NCBI RefSeq assembly: GCF_002113025.1
Contig: NZ_NEJH01000001.1
Coordinates: 620,001 to 684,000 of the forward strand
Direction of reading: 5' to 3'
DNA: 64,000 nucleotides
DNA from: Pseudomonas sp. B28(2017)
Lineage (GTDB): Bacteria > Pseudomonadota > Gammaproteobacteria > Pseudomonadales > Pseudomonadaceae
The notes beneath the pieces are model-generated. The model saw nothing but the letters and a program-made list of their open reading frames with translations. It ran no database searches and was not told the origin of the DNA. This document shows positions 8,707 to 22,423 of this stretch, piece by piece. The translations under genes and the position numbers were made by a program. Positions within the stretch are counted from its first letter, which is position 1; each line of letters begins with the position of its first letter.

Positions 8707-10701
8707 ATGACGGCTGAAAAACCGACTGAGTTGAGCTACAACCCGCACATGCCGCTGTCGCAGGCGCTGTTGCTGCCGCGTATTGTCATGGAAAACATCA
8801 TGCCGACCCTTGAAGGCGGGCAGTTCGCGGTCAAGGCCGTGGTGGGGCAGGATGTGGTGGTGACGGCCAAGGTTTTCGCCGACGGGCATGACAAGCTGGC
8901 AGTTCGCGTGCGCTGGCGGGCCGAAGACGAGGACGTCTGGCAAGGCGCTGTCATGAACGATCTGGGTAACAACGGTTGGCAAGGGCAGTTCCGTGTCGAC
9001 AGCCAGGGTCGCTATCTGTTCTGTATCGAAGCCTGGATCGATCAGTTCGCCAGTTTTCGCCATGAGCTGGAAAAGAAACATGCGGCAGCGGTGCCCGTCA
9101 GCCTGGAATTGCAGGAAGGGCGGATTCATGTGCAACAAGCCGCCGAACGCAGCGAAGGGCAACTCAGCGAGCAATTGGCAGCTTTGCACCATGAACTGTC
9201 AGGATTGCTTGAAGCCGAGCAGGTCGCACTGTTTTTGCACCAGCGTAGTGCCGACCTCATGGCTCGCGTCGAACACCGTGCATACTTGAGCCTGAGCCCG
9301 GAATACCCGGTGGATGTGGAACGCGAACTGGCACAGTTCGCCAGTTGGTATGAGTTGTTCCCGCGTTCGATCACCGACAGTCCGGCGCGCCATGGCACTT
9401 TCAATGACGTGCATTCACGGCTGGCGATGATCCAGGACATGGGTTTCGATGTGCTGTATTTCCCGCCGATCCATCCGATCGGGCGCAGCTACCGCAAAGG
9501 CCCGAACAACGCCCTGACGGCGGGCCCCGATGATCCGGGCAGCCCTTATGCGATCGGCAGTGAGGAGGGCGGGCACGAGGCGATTCACTCGCAGTTGGGT
9601 ACCCGCGACGACTTCCGGCGACTGGTGGCGGCCGCTGCGGCCCATGGCCTGGAAATCGCCCTCGATTTCGCCATCCAGTGTTCCCAGGACCATCCGTGGC
9701 TCAAGCAACATCCTGGCTGGTTCAACTGGCGACCCGACGGCACGATCAAGTACGCGGAGAACCCGCCGAAGAAGTACCAGGACATCGTCAACGTCGACTT
9801 CTATACCCCCGAGGCGATTCCGAGCCTGTGGGTGGAGTTGCGCGATATCGTGGTGGGCTGGGTCGAGGAGGGCGTGAAGATTTTCCGCGTCGATAACCCG
9901 CACACCAAGCCGTTGCCGTTCTGGCAATGGCTGATCGCCGATGTACGGGCGTTGTACCCCGAGGTGATCTTCCTCGCCGAAGCCTTTACCACCCCGGCAA
10001 TGATGGCGCGTCTGGGCAAGGTCGGTTACTCCCAGAGCTACACCTATTTCACCTGGCGCAACACCAAGGCCGAACTGGCGAGCTACTTCAGTGAACTCAA
10101 CGAGTCGCCGTGGCGCGAGTGCTACCGGCCGAATTTTTTCGTCAATACACCGGACATCAACCCTGCGTTCCTGCATGAATCCGGGCGTCCCGGGTTCCTC
10201 ATTCGCGCCGTGCTGGCGACCATGGGTTCGGGCCTGTGGGGCATGTATTCGGGTTTCGAGCTGTGCGAGTCGGCGCCGGTGCCGGGCAAGGAGGAGTACC
10301 TCGACTCCGAGAAGTACGAAATCCGCCCCAGGGACTTCAATGCGCCGGGCAACATCATTGCCGAGATTGCCCAGCTCAACCGCATTCGCCGACAGAACCC
10401 GGCGTTGCACACGCATCTGGGCCTGAAGGTCTACAACGCCTGGAACGACAACATCCTGTATTTCGGTAAACGCAACACCGACGGCAGCAACTTTATTCTG
10501 GTGGCGGTCAGTCTCGACCCGCACAACGTGCAGGAGGCGAACTTCGAGTTGCCGTTGTGGGAAATGGGCTTGCCTGACGACGCCAGTACCCAGGGCGAAG
10601 ACTTGATGAATGGCCATCGCTGGACCTGGCACGGCAAGTACCAGTTCATGCGGATCGACCCGGCGTACCAGCCGTTCGGGATCTGGAGAATCACCGCATA
10701 G
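8707..10701 (+). CDS. glgE: Alpha-1,4-glucan:maltose-1-phosphate maltosyltransferase GlgE
   Basis: A 664-aa GH13_3 enzyme that extends linear alpha-1,4-glucan by two glucose units using maltose-1-phosphate. Visible motifs: PPIHPIGRSYRKGPNN, the GlgE-typical NPPKKYQDIVNVDFY stretch, the nucleophile aspartate in FRVDNPHTKP and the acid/base glutamate in FLAEAFTTP. The ATG at 8707 has AGGAGAG eight bases upstream and gives the family's normal length; an upstream in-frame GTG at 8629 is less likely. It is the first gene of glgE-treS/mak-glgB, so its substrate is supplied by the kinase encoded in the next gene. Confidence 0.95.
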   Translation: MTAEKPTELSYNPHMPLSQALLLPRIVMENIMPTLEGGQFAVKAVVGQDVVVTAKVFADGHDKLAVRVRWRAEDEDVWQGAVMNDLGNNGWQGQFRVDSQGRYLFCIEAWIDQFASFRHELEKKHAAAVPVSLELQEGRIHVQQAAERSEGQLSEQLAALHHELSGLLEAEQVALFLHQRSADLMARVEHRAYLSLSPEYPVDVERELAQFASWYELFPRSITDSPARHGTFNDVHSRLAMIQDMGFDVLYFPPIHPIGRSYRKGPNNALTAGPDDPGSPYAIGSEEGGHEAIHSQLGTRDDFRRLVAAAAAHGLEIALDFAIQCSQDHPWLKQHPGWFNWRPDGTIKYAENPPKKYQDIVNVDFYTPEAIPSLWVELRDIVVGWVEEGVKIFRVDNPHTKPLPFWQWLIADVRALYPEVIFLAEAFTTPAMMARLGKVGYSQSYTYFTWRNTKAELASYFSELNESPWRECYRPNFFVNTPDINPAFLHESGRPGFLIRAVLATMGSGLWGMYSGFELCESAPVPGKEEYLDSEKYEIRPRDFNAPGNIIAEIAQLNRIRRQNPALHTHLGLKVYNAWNDNILYFGKRNTDGSNFILVAVSLDPHNVQEANFELPLWEMGLPDDASTQGEDLMNGHRWTWHGKYQFMRIDPAYQPFGIWRITA

Positions 10702-10768
10702 ACCTGAAAGGTCCCTGGCCACAGAGAGTCTCATCCTGTGGCCAGGTCGAATTGACCAGGAGTTTCAA

Positions 10769-14110
<3,342 letters not shown>

Positions 14111-14112
14111 TC

Positions 14113-16344
14113 ATGAGTGTCTCGAACAAGGAACAGGGTTATCACAAAGAAGCGCTACTGCCCAGCGCACGGGATATCGATGCATTGGTGCGCGCCGAGC
14201 ATATCGATCCCTTCGCCATTCTCGGCTCTCATGGTGATGGCGTCGGCGGGCAGTTCATTCGCGCTTATCTGCCGGGCGCCCTGGGTGTGGAAGTACTGGC
14301 CAGGGATTCGGGCGAAGCGCTTGGAAAGCTTGAAGCCACTGAGACGCCGGGGTTGTTTGTCGGGCATTTCGGCCCTGTGCAAGGGTACCTGCTGCGCACC
14401 CGTTGGGCTGGCGGCGAGCAAACGGCCGAGGACCCTTACAGCTTTGGCCCCTTGCTGGGCGAAATGGACTTGTACCTGTTTGCCGAAGGCAATCACCGTG
14501 ACCTCAGCGGGTGCCTGGGCGCACAACTCAAGACCGTGGACGGCGTCGATGGCGTGCGTTTCGCCGTGTGGGCGCCGAATGCCCGACGGGTTTCGGTGGT
14601 CGGAGATTTCAACGTCTGGGACGGGCGCCGGCATCCGATGCGCCTGCGTCATCCCACCGGTGTCTGGGAGTTGTTCATCCCGCGCCTGCAAGCGGGCGAC
14701 GCCTACAAATACGAGATTCTCGGCGCCCACGGCATTCTGCCGTTGAAGGCAGATCCCATGGCGCTGGCCACCAGCCTGCCACCGGACACCGCCTCGAAAG
14801 TCGCTTCCCCATTGAAAGTCGACTGGCAGGATCAGGACTGGATGATGGGCCGGGGCGATCGCCAGCGGGTGACGGCGCCATTGTCGATCTACGAGTTGCA
14901 CGCCGGCTCGTGGCAATGCGAGCTGGACGACCTCGGCGAAGTGGCCCGCCAGTATACCTGGCCCGAACTGACCGAGCGCCTGATTCCCTATGTAAAAGAC
15001 CTGGGCTTCACCCACATCGAACTGATGCCGATCATGGAGCACCCGTTCGGCGGTTCGTGGGGTTATCAGTTGCTGTCGCAATTCGCGCCGAGTGCACGAT
15101 ATGGCACGCCGGACGAGTTCGCCGCGTTCGTCAACGCCTGCCATGTGGCCGGGCTCGGGGTGATTCTCGACTGGGTGCCGGCGCATTTCCCTACCGATAC
15201 CCACGGCCTGGCCCAGTTCGACGGCACGGCGCTGTACGAGTATGGCAACCCGCAGGAGGGCTTCCACCAGGATTGGGACACGCTGATCTACAACCTGGGA
15301 CGTACCGAAGTGCACGGCTACATGCTGGCGTCGGCGCTGCACTGGCTCAAGCATTTCCATGTCGACGGTCTGCGGGTCGATGCGGTGGCCTCGATGCTAT
15401 ACCGCGACTATTCGCGCAAGGCTGGCGAATGGGTGCCGAACCGCCACGGCGGCCGGGAGAACCTGGAAGCCATCGACTTCCTGCGCCATCTCAACGACGT
15501 AGTGGCCCTGGAAGCGCCCGGTGCACTGGTGATCGCCGAAGAATCCACCGCATGGCCGGGCGTCAGCCAGGGCACGCAGCAGGGCGGCCTGGGCTTTGCC
15601 TACAAATGGAACATGGGCTGGATGCACGATTCACTGCATTACATCCAGCAGGACCCGGTGTACCGCGCCCATCACCACAACGAGCTGAGTTTCGGCCTGG
15701 TGTACGCCTGGTCCGAGCGCTTCATCCTGCCGATCTCCCACGACGAAGTGGTGCACGGCAAACACTCGCTGATCGACAAGATGCCCGGCGACCGCTGGCA
15801 GAAATTCGCCAACCTGCGGGCCTACCTGAGTTTCATGTGGGCGCATCCGGGCAAGAAGCTGCTGTTCATGGGCTGCGAGTTCGGCCAGTGGCGCGAGTGG
15901 AACCATGACCAGCAACTGGACTGGTACCTGTTGCAATACTCCGAGCACAAGGGCGTGCAGAAACTGGTGGCCGACCTCAATCGCTTATACCGCGAAGAGC
16001 CGGCGCTGCATGAGCAGGACGATGTGCCGCAGGGTTTCCAATGGCTGATCGGCGATGACGCGATCAACAGCGTTTATGCATGGTTGCGCTGGAGCAAGGA
16101 TGGCAAGCCACTGCTGGTGGTGGCCAACTTTACCCCGGTGCCACGCGAGGCTTATCGCGTCGGGGTGCCGTTTGCCGGGCAGTGGAACGAGGTGCTCAAC
16201 AGCGACTCGTCGATCTATGCCGGTTCCAATTACGGCAATAGCGGCGGGGCAGTGGCCAAAGAAACGCCGAGCCATGGGCAGGCGTTGTCGTTGGTGCTGA
16301 ATCTGCCGCCGTTGGCGGTGTTGATGTTGAGGCCGCAGGGCTGA
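14113..16344 (+). CDS. glgB: 1,4-alpha-glucan branching enzyme GlgB
   Basis: A 743-aa GH13_9 enzyme that cuts alpha-1,4 chains and rejoins them by alpha-1,6 bonds. It has an N-terminal region and a CBM48 ([18 protein letters not shown]), a catalytic barrel with the nucleophile in [16 protein letters not shown], the acid/base residue in [11 protein letters not shown] and SHDEVVHGK, and a C-terminal beta domain. Length is normal. It starts two bases after the TreS-maltokinase stop with GGAGAG upstream, so translation is probably coupled. It completes the GlgE pathway by branching the polymer. Confidence 0.96.
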   Translation: MSVSNKEQGYHKEALLPSARDIDALVRAEHIDPFAILGSHGDGVGGQFIRAYLPGALGVEVLARDSGEALGKLEATETPGLFVGHFGPVQGYLLRTRWAGGEQTAEDPYSFGPLLGEMDLYLFAEGNHRDLSGCLGAQLKTVDGVDGVRFAVWAPNARRVSVVGDFNVWDGRRHPMRLRHPTGVWELFIPRLQAGDAYKYEILGAHGILPLKADPMALATSLPPDTASKVASPLKVDWQDQDWMMGRGDRQRVTAPLSIYELHAGSWQCELDDLGEVARQYTWPELTERLIPYVKDLGFTHIELMPIMEHPFGGSWGYQLLSQFAPSARYGTPDEFAAFVNACHVAGLGVILDWVPAHFPTDTHGLAQFDGTALYEYGNPQEGFHQDWDTLIYNLGRTEVHGYMLASALHWLKHFHVDGLRVDAVASMLYRDYSRKAGEWVPNRHGGRENLEAIDFLRHLNDVVALEAPGALVIAEESTAWPGVSQGTQQGGLGFAYKWNMGWMHDSLHYIQQDPVYRAHHHNELSFGLVYAWSERFILPISHDEVVHGKHSLIDKMPGDRWQKFANLRAYLSFMWAHPGKKLLFMGCEFGQWREWNHDQQLDWYLLQYSEHKGVQKLVADLNRLYREEPALHEQDDVPQGFQWLIGDDAINSVYAWLRWSKDGKPLLVVANFTPVPREAYRVGVPFAGQWNEVLNSDSSIYAGSNYGNSGGAVAKETPSHGQALSLVLNLPPLAVLMLRPQG

Positions 16345-16371
16345 TCCGAAGTCGGCGGTGCTGCCTTTTGC

Positions 16372-16398
16372 AAGCAGGTCGGATTGCCGCACCTGCTC
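16372..16398. repeat. Degenerate single REP-like hairpin
   Basis: AGCAGGT and ACCTGCT pair around an 11-to-13-base loop, followed by CGCGAA. It resembles a decayed REP unit and lies between the convergent ends of glgB and the autotransporter gene. Confidence 0.55.
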
Positions 16399-16427
16399 GC
16401 GAAGGGGCCAACCTGACCAACACTCCT

Positions 16428-17495
16428 TCACCAGCGCATCCGTATACCCAGGCTGCCAATCAACCCGTTCAGGTCGTTGTCATCCACATCGCTGCTGTAG
16501 TCCGCGCTGACGTAAAAACTCACGGTCGGCGTGACTCTGGCGACCAGGCCCAGGCCCAGTTCGACGGTCGAGGAGTTGCGGCTGCTGCTGATCTTGTCGA
16601 CCTGATCGAGGGTCACGCTGTTGCCGGTGTACACCGTATGCCACAAGTTGGTCCGCACGTAAGGTTCGACCGGCAGGCCGTTGATGTCGTAACTACCTTT
16701 CAAGTGCGCACCGACCCGGCCACTCCACGAAGTCAGATCAGTGGAAGACGCATTGCCCGAATTGGCAAACGGGGCGTCCAGGGTGATGCGCTGATTGATC
16801 AACTGTGCCTGGGGCTCAATCACCCAGTTTTCGCCAAGGCCGATGGGAATGCCACCTTCCACCGACAGCGTTACCGCGCTGCCCTCGGTGGCTCTTCGGG
16901 TCCCTTGCTCGTTGCGGCTGAAGCCGCTTAGCCGACCACCGCTGGCGGTCAGGTCGACGTGCCAGCCTTGTGGTCCGGTCAGGCTCCAGTAGGCGCCGAG
17001 GCTTTGCCCCTGGAGGTTGAGCGTGTCGCTATTGGCGTCGGACATTACCGGGTTGATCTGCGCGCCGTTGTTGTTGAGATGGAACTGACTCGTACCGCCG
17101 ACCAACCCGATCCTATGCGTATGGCCACTGGCGCTCTGTAGGGTGAGGATCGCCGGGCCTTTGAATTCGTGGGTGCCGGGAACGGCCAGCTCCAGGGAAA
17201 GGAAATCGGTTTGTGCCTGGCGAGAAGGTTGGCCGTAGAGTTGGTCCCAGGCCGTGGGCGCGGCATCTTCGGTGGTCAGGTTCGAACTTCGCAGATCGGG
17301 ATGAGCGCTGAACTGACCGGGGTACGTTACTGCAAGGGTAGACAGATTGAGCGTCGGGATGTCCTGGCGATACCACGGCGTTGTTTCTTGTTCGGCAGGG
17401 GCGGCTTGTATTTCCAGGGAGGAGCACAACAGGATTGAACTCGACACGGTGCGAAAAGCGACTTTGATCTCTTCTGAGGTGAGTGAAGTTTTCAT
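16428..17495 (-). CDS. Autotransporter beta-barrel protein lacking a passenger domain
   Basis: A 355-aa protein ending in GSLGIRMRW, with the terminal aromatic residue of an outer-membrane beta-signal. From about residue 90 the wording follows type Va autotransporter translocators: WDQLYGQPSRQ, SLGAYWSLTGPQGWHVDL, EGGIPIGLGENWVIEPQAQL and WSGRVGAHLKG. The segment PWYRQDIPTLNL near residue 40 resembles the linker that normally joins passenger and barrel. A hydrophobic stretch at ~residues 15-33 ending in QAAP looks like an atypical signal peptide. A complete barrel is therefore encoded with almost nothing to export. It may be a decayed autotransporter or a stand-alone porin-like protein. Confidence 0.75.
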   Translation of the reverse strand: MKTSLTSEEIKVAFRTVSSSILLCSSLEIQAAPAEQETTPWYRQDIPTLNLSTLAVTYPGQFSAHPDLRSSNLTTEDAAPTAWDQLYGQPSRQAQTDFLSLELAVPGTHEFKGPAILTLQSASGHTHRIGLVGGTSQFHLNNNGAQINPVMSDANSDTLNLQGQSLGAYWSLTGPQGWHVDLTASGGRLSGFSRNEQGTRRATEGSAVTLSVEGGIPIGLGENWVIEPQAQLINQRITLDAPFANSGNASSTDLTSWSGRVGAHLKGSYDINGLPVEPYVRTNLWHTVYTGNSVTLDQVDKISSSRNSSTVELGLGLVARVTPTVSFYVSADYSSDVDDNDLNGLIGSLGIRMRW

Positions 17496-17857
17496 GGAGG
17501 TCTACCTTGCAGGCGCATGCGGCATCTTGCTCTGGCGTCTCTCCTACCCCGAATGAGGGGCGACCGAATGGGATAGGACTCGCCACCGACTGCCCGTTTT
17601 TACGGGAATCTGAGGCGGGTCCTGATGGCAAATCCGGGGGTAGTAACGTGAAGTCAAGAAGAGCGAAACGGTCGCGTCAAGAAGACGGCCGATAAGTGGA
17701 AAAGGTTTAAGTGCCTGATTTATGGCGTGTCTCCAAGCTCTTGTTTGTTCGACGGATCGTCCAAAAAATCTCGGGACAGAGTGCCTTGAGGCCCTTGCCA
17801 CTTCACCCGGACTCCCGCGTTACCGAATGTTCCCCGTTGTCGGGTTTCGGCAGCGAT
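17496..17857. other. Intergenic region between the autotransporter and EEP-family genes
   Basis: About 360 bases. I see only a short hairpin, CCCGT-TTTT-ACGGG, at 17593-17606. The small open frames here have no recognisable features or ribosome binding sites. Confidence 0.5.
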
Positions 17858-18658
17858 TCAAAGATGCACTTCCACCGCCAAAGGCAAATGGTCGGAAAGA
17901 TGCGTCCACGGCTTGTGCCCGAGTATTTTCGGCTCATGGCTGCTGGCATTGCGCAGGTAGACGCGATCGAGGCGCAACAAGGGAAACCGCGCGGGGTAGG
18001 TTTTGGCCGGACGACCAAGGTGGCGTTCGAAAGCTTCGTGCAAGTCATCGCGACGGACCAGGGCGGCGTTGCCTTGCATCTGCCAGTCGTTGAAGTCGCC
18101 GGCAATGATCACCGGCGCCTGCTCAGGCAGGGACTCTAGGAGCTGGCAGAGTAACTGCAATTGCAACTGACGATGGCTTTCCAGCAGGCTGAGGTGCACG
18201 CAGATGGCGTGGACTGCGCTATGCCCCGGCACGTCCAGCACGCAGTGCAGCAAGCCGCGACGTTCCGGGCCGGTGATGGAAACATCCAGATTCCGATATT
18301 CGCGGATCGGGTATTTCGACAGCAAGGCGTTGCCATGATGACCATCGGGATAGACGGCGTTGCGCCCATAGGCGAAGTCGTTCCACATGCTGTCGGCAAG
18401 GAATTCATATTGCGAGGTTTGCGGCCAATCGTTGTAGCGGGAGGTGTGGCGGTCGTGCTCGCCGACGACCTCTTGCAGGAACACCAGGTCTGCCGACGTG
18501 CTACGTACCGCTTCACGTAACTCGGGGAGGATGAAGCGCCGGTTGAGTGCGGTAAAACCCTTGTGGGTGTTGACCGTCAGCACGCGAAGCCGATGAATCG
18601 CCGGGGGGGTGTTCAATGGCATTGATTCGGCTACCTGCGGTTTTGAATGACTGGCCAC
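17858..18658 (-). CDS. Endonuclease/exonuclease/phosphatase-family protein
   Basis: About 266 aa in the EEP (DNase I-like) fold. Visible motifs are the first metal-site segment LRVLTVNTHKGF, DLVFLQEVVGEHD with the metal-binding glutamate, VIIAGDFNDW, and a C-terminal LSDHLPLAVEV carrying the catalytic histidine. These residues are complete, so a metal-dependent phosphodiesterase is likely; lipid, sugar-phosphate or nucleic-acid substrates cannot be told apart. A GTG at 18658 is chosen because AGAGGAG lies five bases upstream. An ATG at 18622 is the alternative. It follows the PIG-L gene on the same strand after a 77-base gap and may share its transcript. Confidence 0.8.
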   Translation of the reverse strand: MASHSKPQVAESMPLNTPPAIHRLRVLTVNTHKGFTALNRRFILPELREAVRSTSADLVFLQEVVGEHDRHTSRYNDWPQTSQYEFLADSMWNDFAYGRNAVYPDGHHGNALLSKYPIREYRNLDVSITGPERRGLLHCVLDVPGHSAVHAICVHLSLLESHRQLQLQLLCQLLESLPEQAPVIIAGDFNDWQMQGNAALVRRDDLHEAFERHLGRPAKTYPARFPLLRLDRVYLRNASSHEPKILGHKPWTHLSDHLPLAVEVHL

Positions 18659-18735
18659 ATGCACTCCTCTGATCAGGGCTGCTTATGTATGCGACTGATG
18701 CAACAGCAGGCAGTTCAGTCTGATGGGATGCGCTT

Positions 18736-19494
18736 TCAAACCAGCACGATTTCATAAGGCAAACGGATACGCTCCAGCAGCGTCCGGGGCAGCAACGGTG
18801 CAAGGCCGATGGCCGGTTCGCCGTCGAGTTGGCTGGCGTAGGCGTGGGTGGCGTGGCTCTTGCGGGCGACGGTCCAGGTATCGAGGCGCACCTTGCGTGC
18901 ACGATGCCAGGGGATCAGCTCCCGGTCCCGTACCGGCCAGTGCCAGGCCCAGAGCGGTACGTCGTTATAGGTTGCCCCTGCACTGGCCGCCGCCTTGGCG
19001 CTGGCGCGACCAACGGTGTCGTGGTCGACATTGCCGTCCTCGCGCCAGGTGCTGAAGACCACATCACCGGGGCGCAGGTAACGCGTGATGAAGCGGGCGA
19101 TCTGTTCTTCGTGTTCCACCAGGGCGTTGTCGGTAAACCCGCCCCGTATCCACTTCAGGCTGTGCATCGGCAACCCGAGTCGGCGTATGGCTTCGACGCT
19201 TTCCTGGGGACGGAATACGCTGAGGCGTTTTTCCGACCATTGCACAGAGCCCGGATGGCTGGCGCTGCCGTCGGTGATCGAGATCAATTGCAGTGGGTGG
19301 CCCAGGTTGCTGAGTAATTGCAACAGGCCGCCGCAGGTCACGACTTCATCGCCGGGGTGCGGAGCAACGAGCACCGCGCGTGCGCCAGTGGGTACCAGGG
19401 ATTGGGGGCTGATGACCGGAATGCTGTCCAGTTGCGGGGCACTGTTCCAGATCTGTGATGGCAGGCTGGTTTCACTGACGGAAACGGATTTCAT
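18736..19494 (-). CDS. PIG-L (LmbE)-family deacetylase-like protein
   Basis: A 252-aa member of the Zn-dependent N-acetylglucosaminyl-deacetylase-like family. The first motif reads APHPGDEVVTCGG. In characterised members it is HPDDE, where the histidine and the second aspartate bind zinc and the first aspartate is the general base; here that first aspartate is glycine. The second region, WREDGNVDHDTVGRAS, matches the usual D-H metal segment. It probably still binds metal, but ordinary deacetylase activity is doubtful. It lies on the same strand as glgX but 216 bases after it. The start is the ATG at 19494. Confidence 0.78.
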   Translation of the reverse strand: MKSVSVSETSLPSQIWNSAPQLDSIPVISPQSLVPTGARAVLVAPHPGDEVVTCGGLLQLLSNLGHPLQLISITDGSASHPGSVQWSEKRLSVFRPQESVEAIRRLGLPMHSLKWIRGGFTDNALVEHEEQIARFITRYLRPGDVVFSTWREDGNVDHDTVGRASAKAAASAGATYNDVPLWAWHWPVRDRELIPWHRARKVRLDTWTVARKSHATHAYASQLDGEPAIGLAPLLPRTLLERIRLPYEIVLV

Positions 19495-19710
19495 GGGTAC
19501 TACGTCCTTGTTCTGCTTCGCCTTCAGTCGTACGCGATTCAGGCCCGGCAGACCCGTGAGGGCTCGTTGATGACAATGTGCGCCAAGCCAAACCCTGGAT
19601 TGCCGCGCATCGAGTATTGCTCATGTAACGCTATTCGTCGCATCGCGAACCTGACCAATATTATTTTTCCGCTCTACGGCAGTGGCGCCGTGAATTCCTG
19701 AGCCTCGTCG

Positions 19711-21873
<2,163 letters not shown>

Positions 21874-21919
21874 AAGTGCTCCTGCAAACTCAAAACCAAT
21901 GGCGACTGGCACGCCGCCA

Positions 21920-22009
21920 TCGCGAGCAGGCTCGCTCCCACATTTATCGGGAACGGGCCTCTATTTTTTGAACGACACAGATCCCATGTGGGAGCGAGCC
22001 TGCTCGCGA
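21920..22009. repeat. REPIN: inverted pair of REP elements
   Basis: Perfect 24-base inverted arms at 21920-21943 and 21986-22009 around a 42-base spacer. It lies inside the trehalose/glucan gene cluster, between two co-directional genes. Confidence 0.92.
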
Positions 22010-22066
22010 AGAGGCCATAAGACTCAACATTCATGGTGACCCTTCACAAGCCCTGTCAGGACAGTC

Positions 22067-22402
22067 TCAAACCGCTGGTGGTTTTCGCGGTGCCCGGGGC
22101 TTTTTCTCGATGGCCTTTTCTCCTGGCGGGATCACCTTTGAAGCCGCCGCCGGTTTGGCTTTGGTTTTCGGTGCGGCGGTCTTGCCGTTGAGTGTCTTGT
22201 CAGGACCAGGTTTTGCGTCGCCGGTTTTCTTCGGCGCTGCTTTGCTGGCGGCGACCTTCGGAGACTTTTTCGGAGCCAGGGCTTCGGCTTCTGCCAGCTT
22301 GCGCGCCATCTCCCAGTGGCGGGCTTCCTGACCTTCGGGTTTTCCTTCGGACTCCCAAATCTGATAGGCGAATTCGCGGATGCGTTTTTCGTCGGTACTC
22401 AT
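22067..22402 (-). CDS. DUF2934 protein with lysine/alanine/proline-rich tail
   Basis: A 111-aa protein. Residues ~1-40 form the small DUF2934 domain (RIREFAYQIWESEGKPEGQ and HWEMARKLAEAEA). The remaining ~65 residues are low-complexity and very basic (repeated KKSPK, APKK, PKTKAKPAAASK, KKPRAPRKPP), like histone H1 or AlgP tails. AGGAGC precedes the ATG at 22402. It sits 21 bases after treY. A DUF2934 gene is found at the same place in the P. aeruginosa cluster, so the link to glucan/trehalose metabolism is conserved, but I know of no established function. Binding of nucleic acid or another polyanion is only an inference from the charge. Confidence 0.85.
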   Translation of the reverse strand: MSTDEKRIREFAYQIWESEGKPEGQEARHWEMARKLAEAEALAPKKSPKVAASKAAPKKTGDAKPGPDKTLNGKTAAPKTKAKPAAASKVIPPGEKAIEKKPRAPRKPPAV

Positions 22403-22423
22403 CGCAATGCTCCTGAACTGAAC

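Noticed and set aside
17593..17606. CCCGT-TTTT-ACGGG hairpin as a terminator
   Set aside because: Stem of only five pairs with no following T-run, and not at a gene end.
17544..17801. Small frames in the gap upstream of the autotransporter gene
   Set aside because: No ribosome binding site, no motif and no continuity with neighbours.
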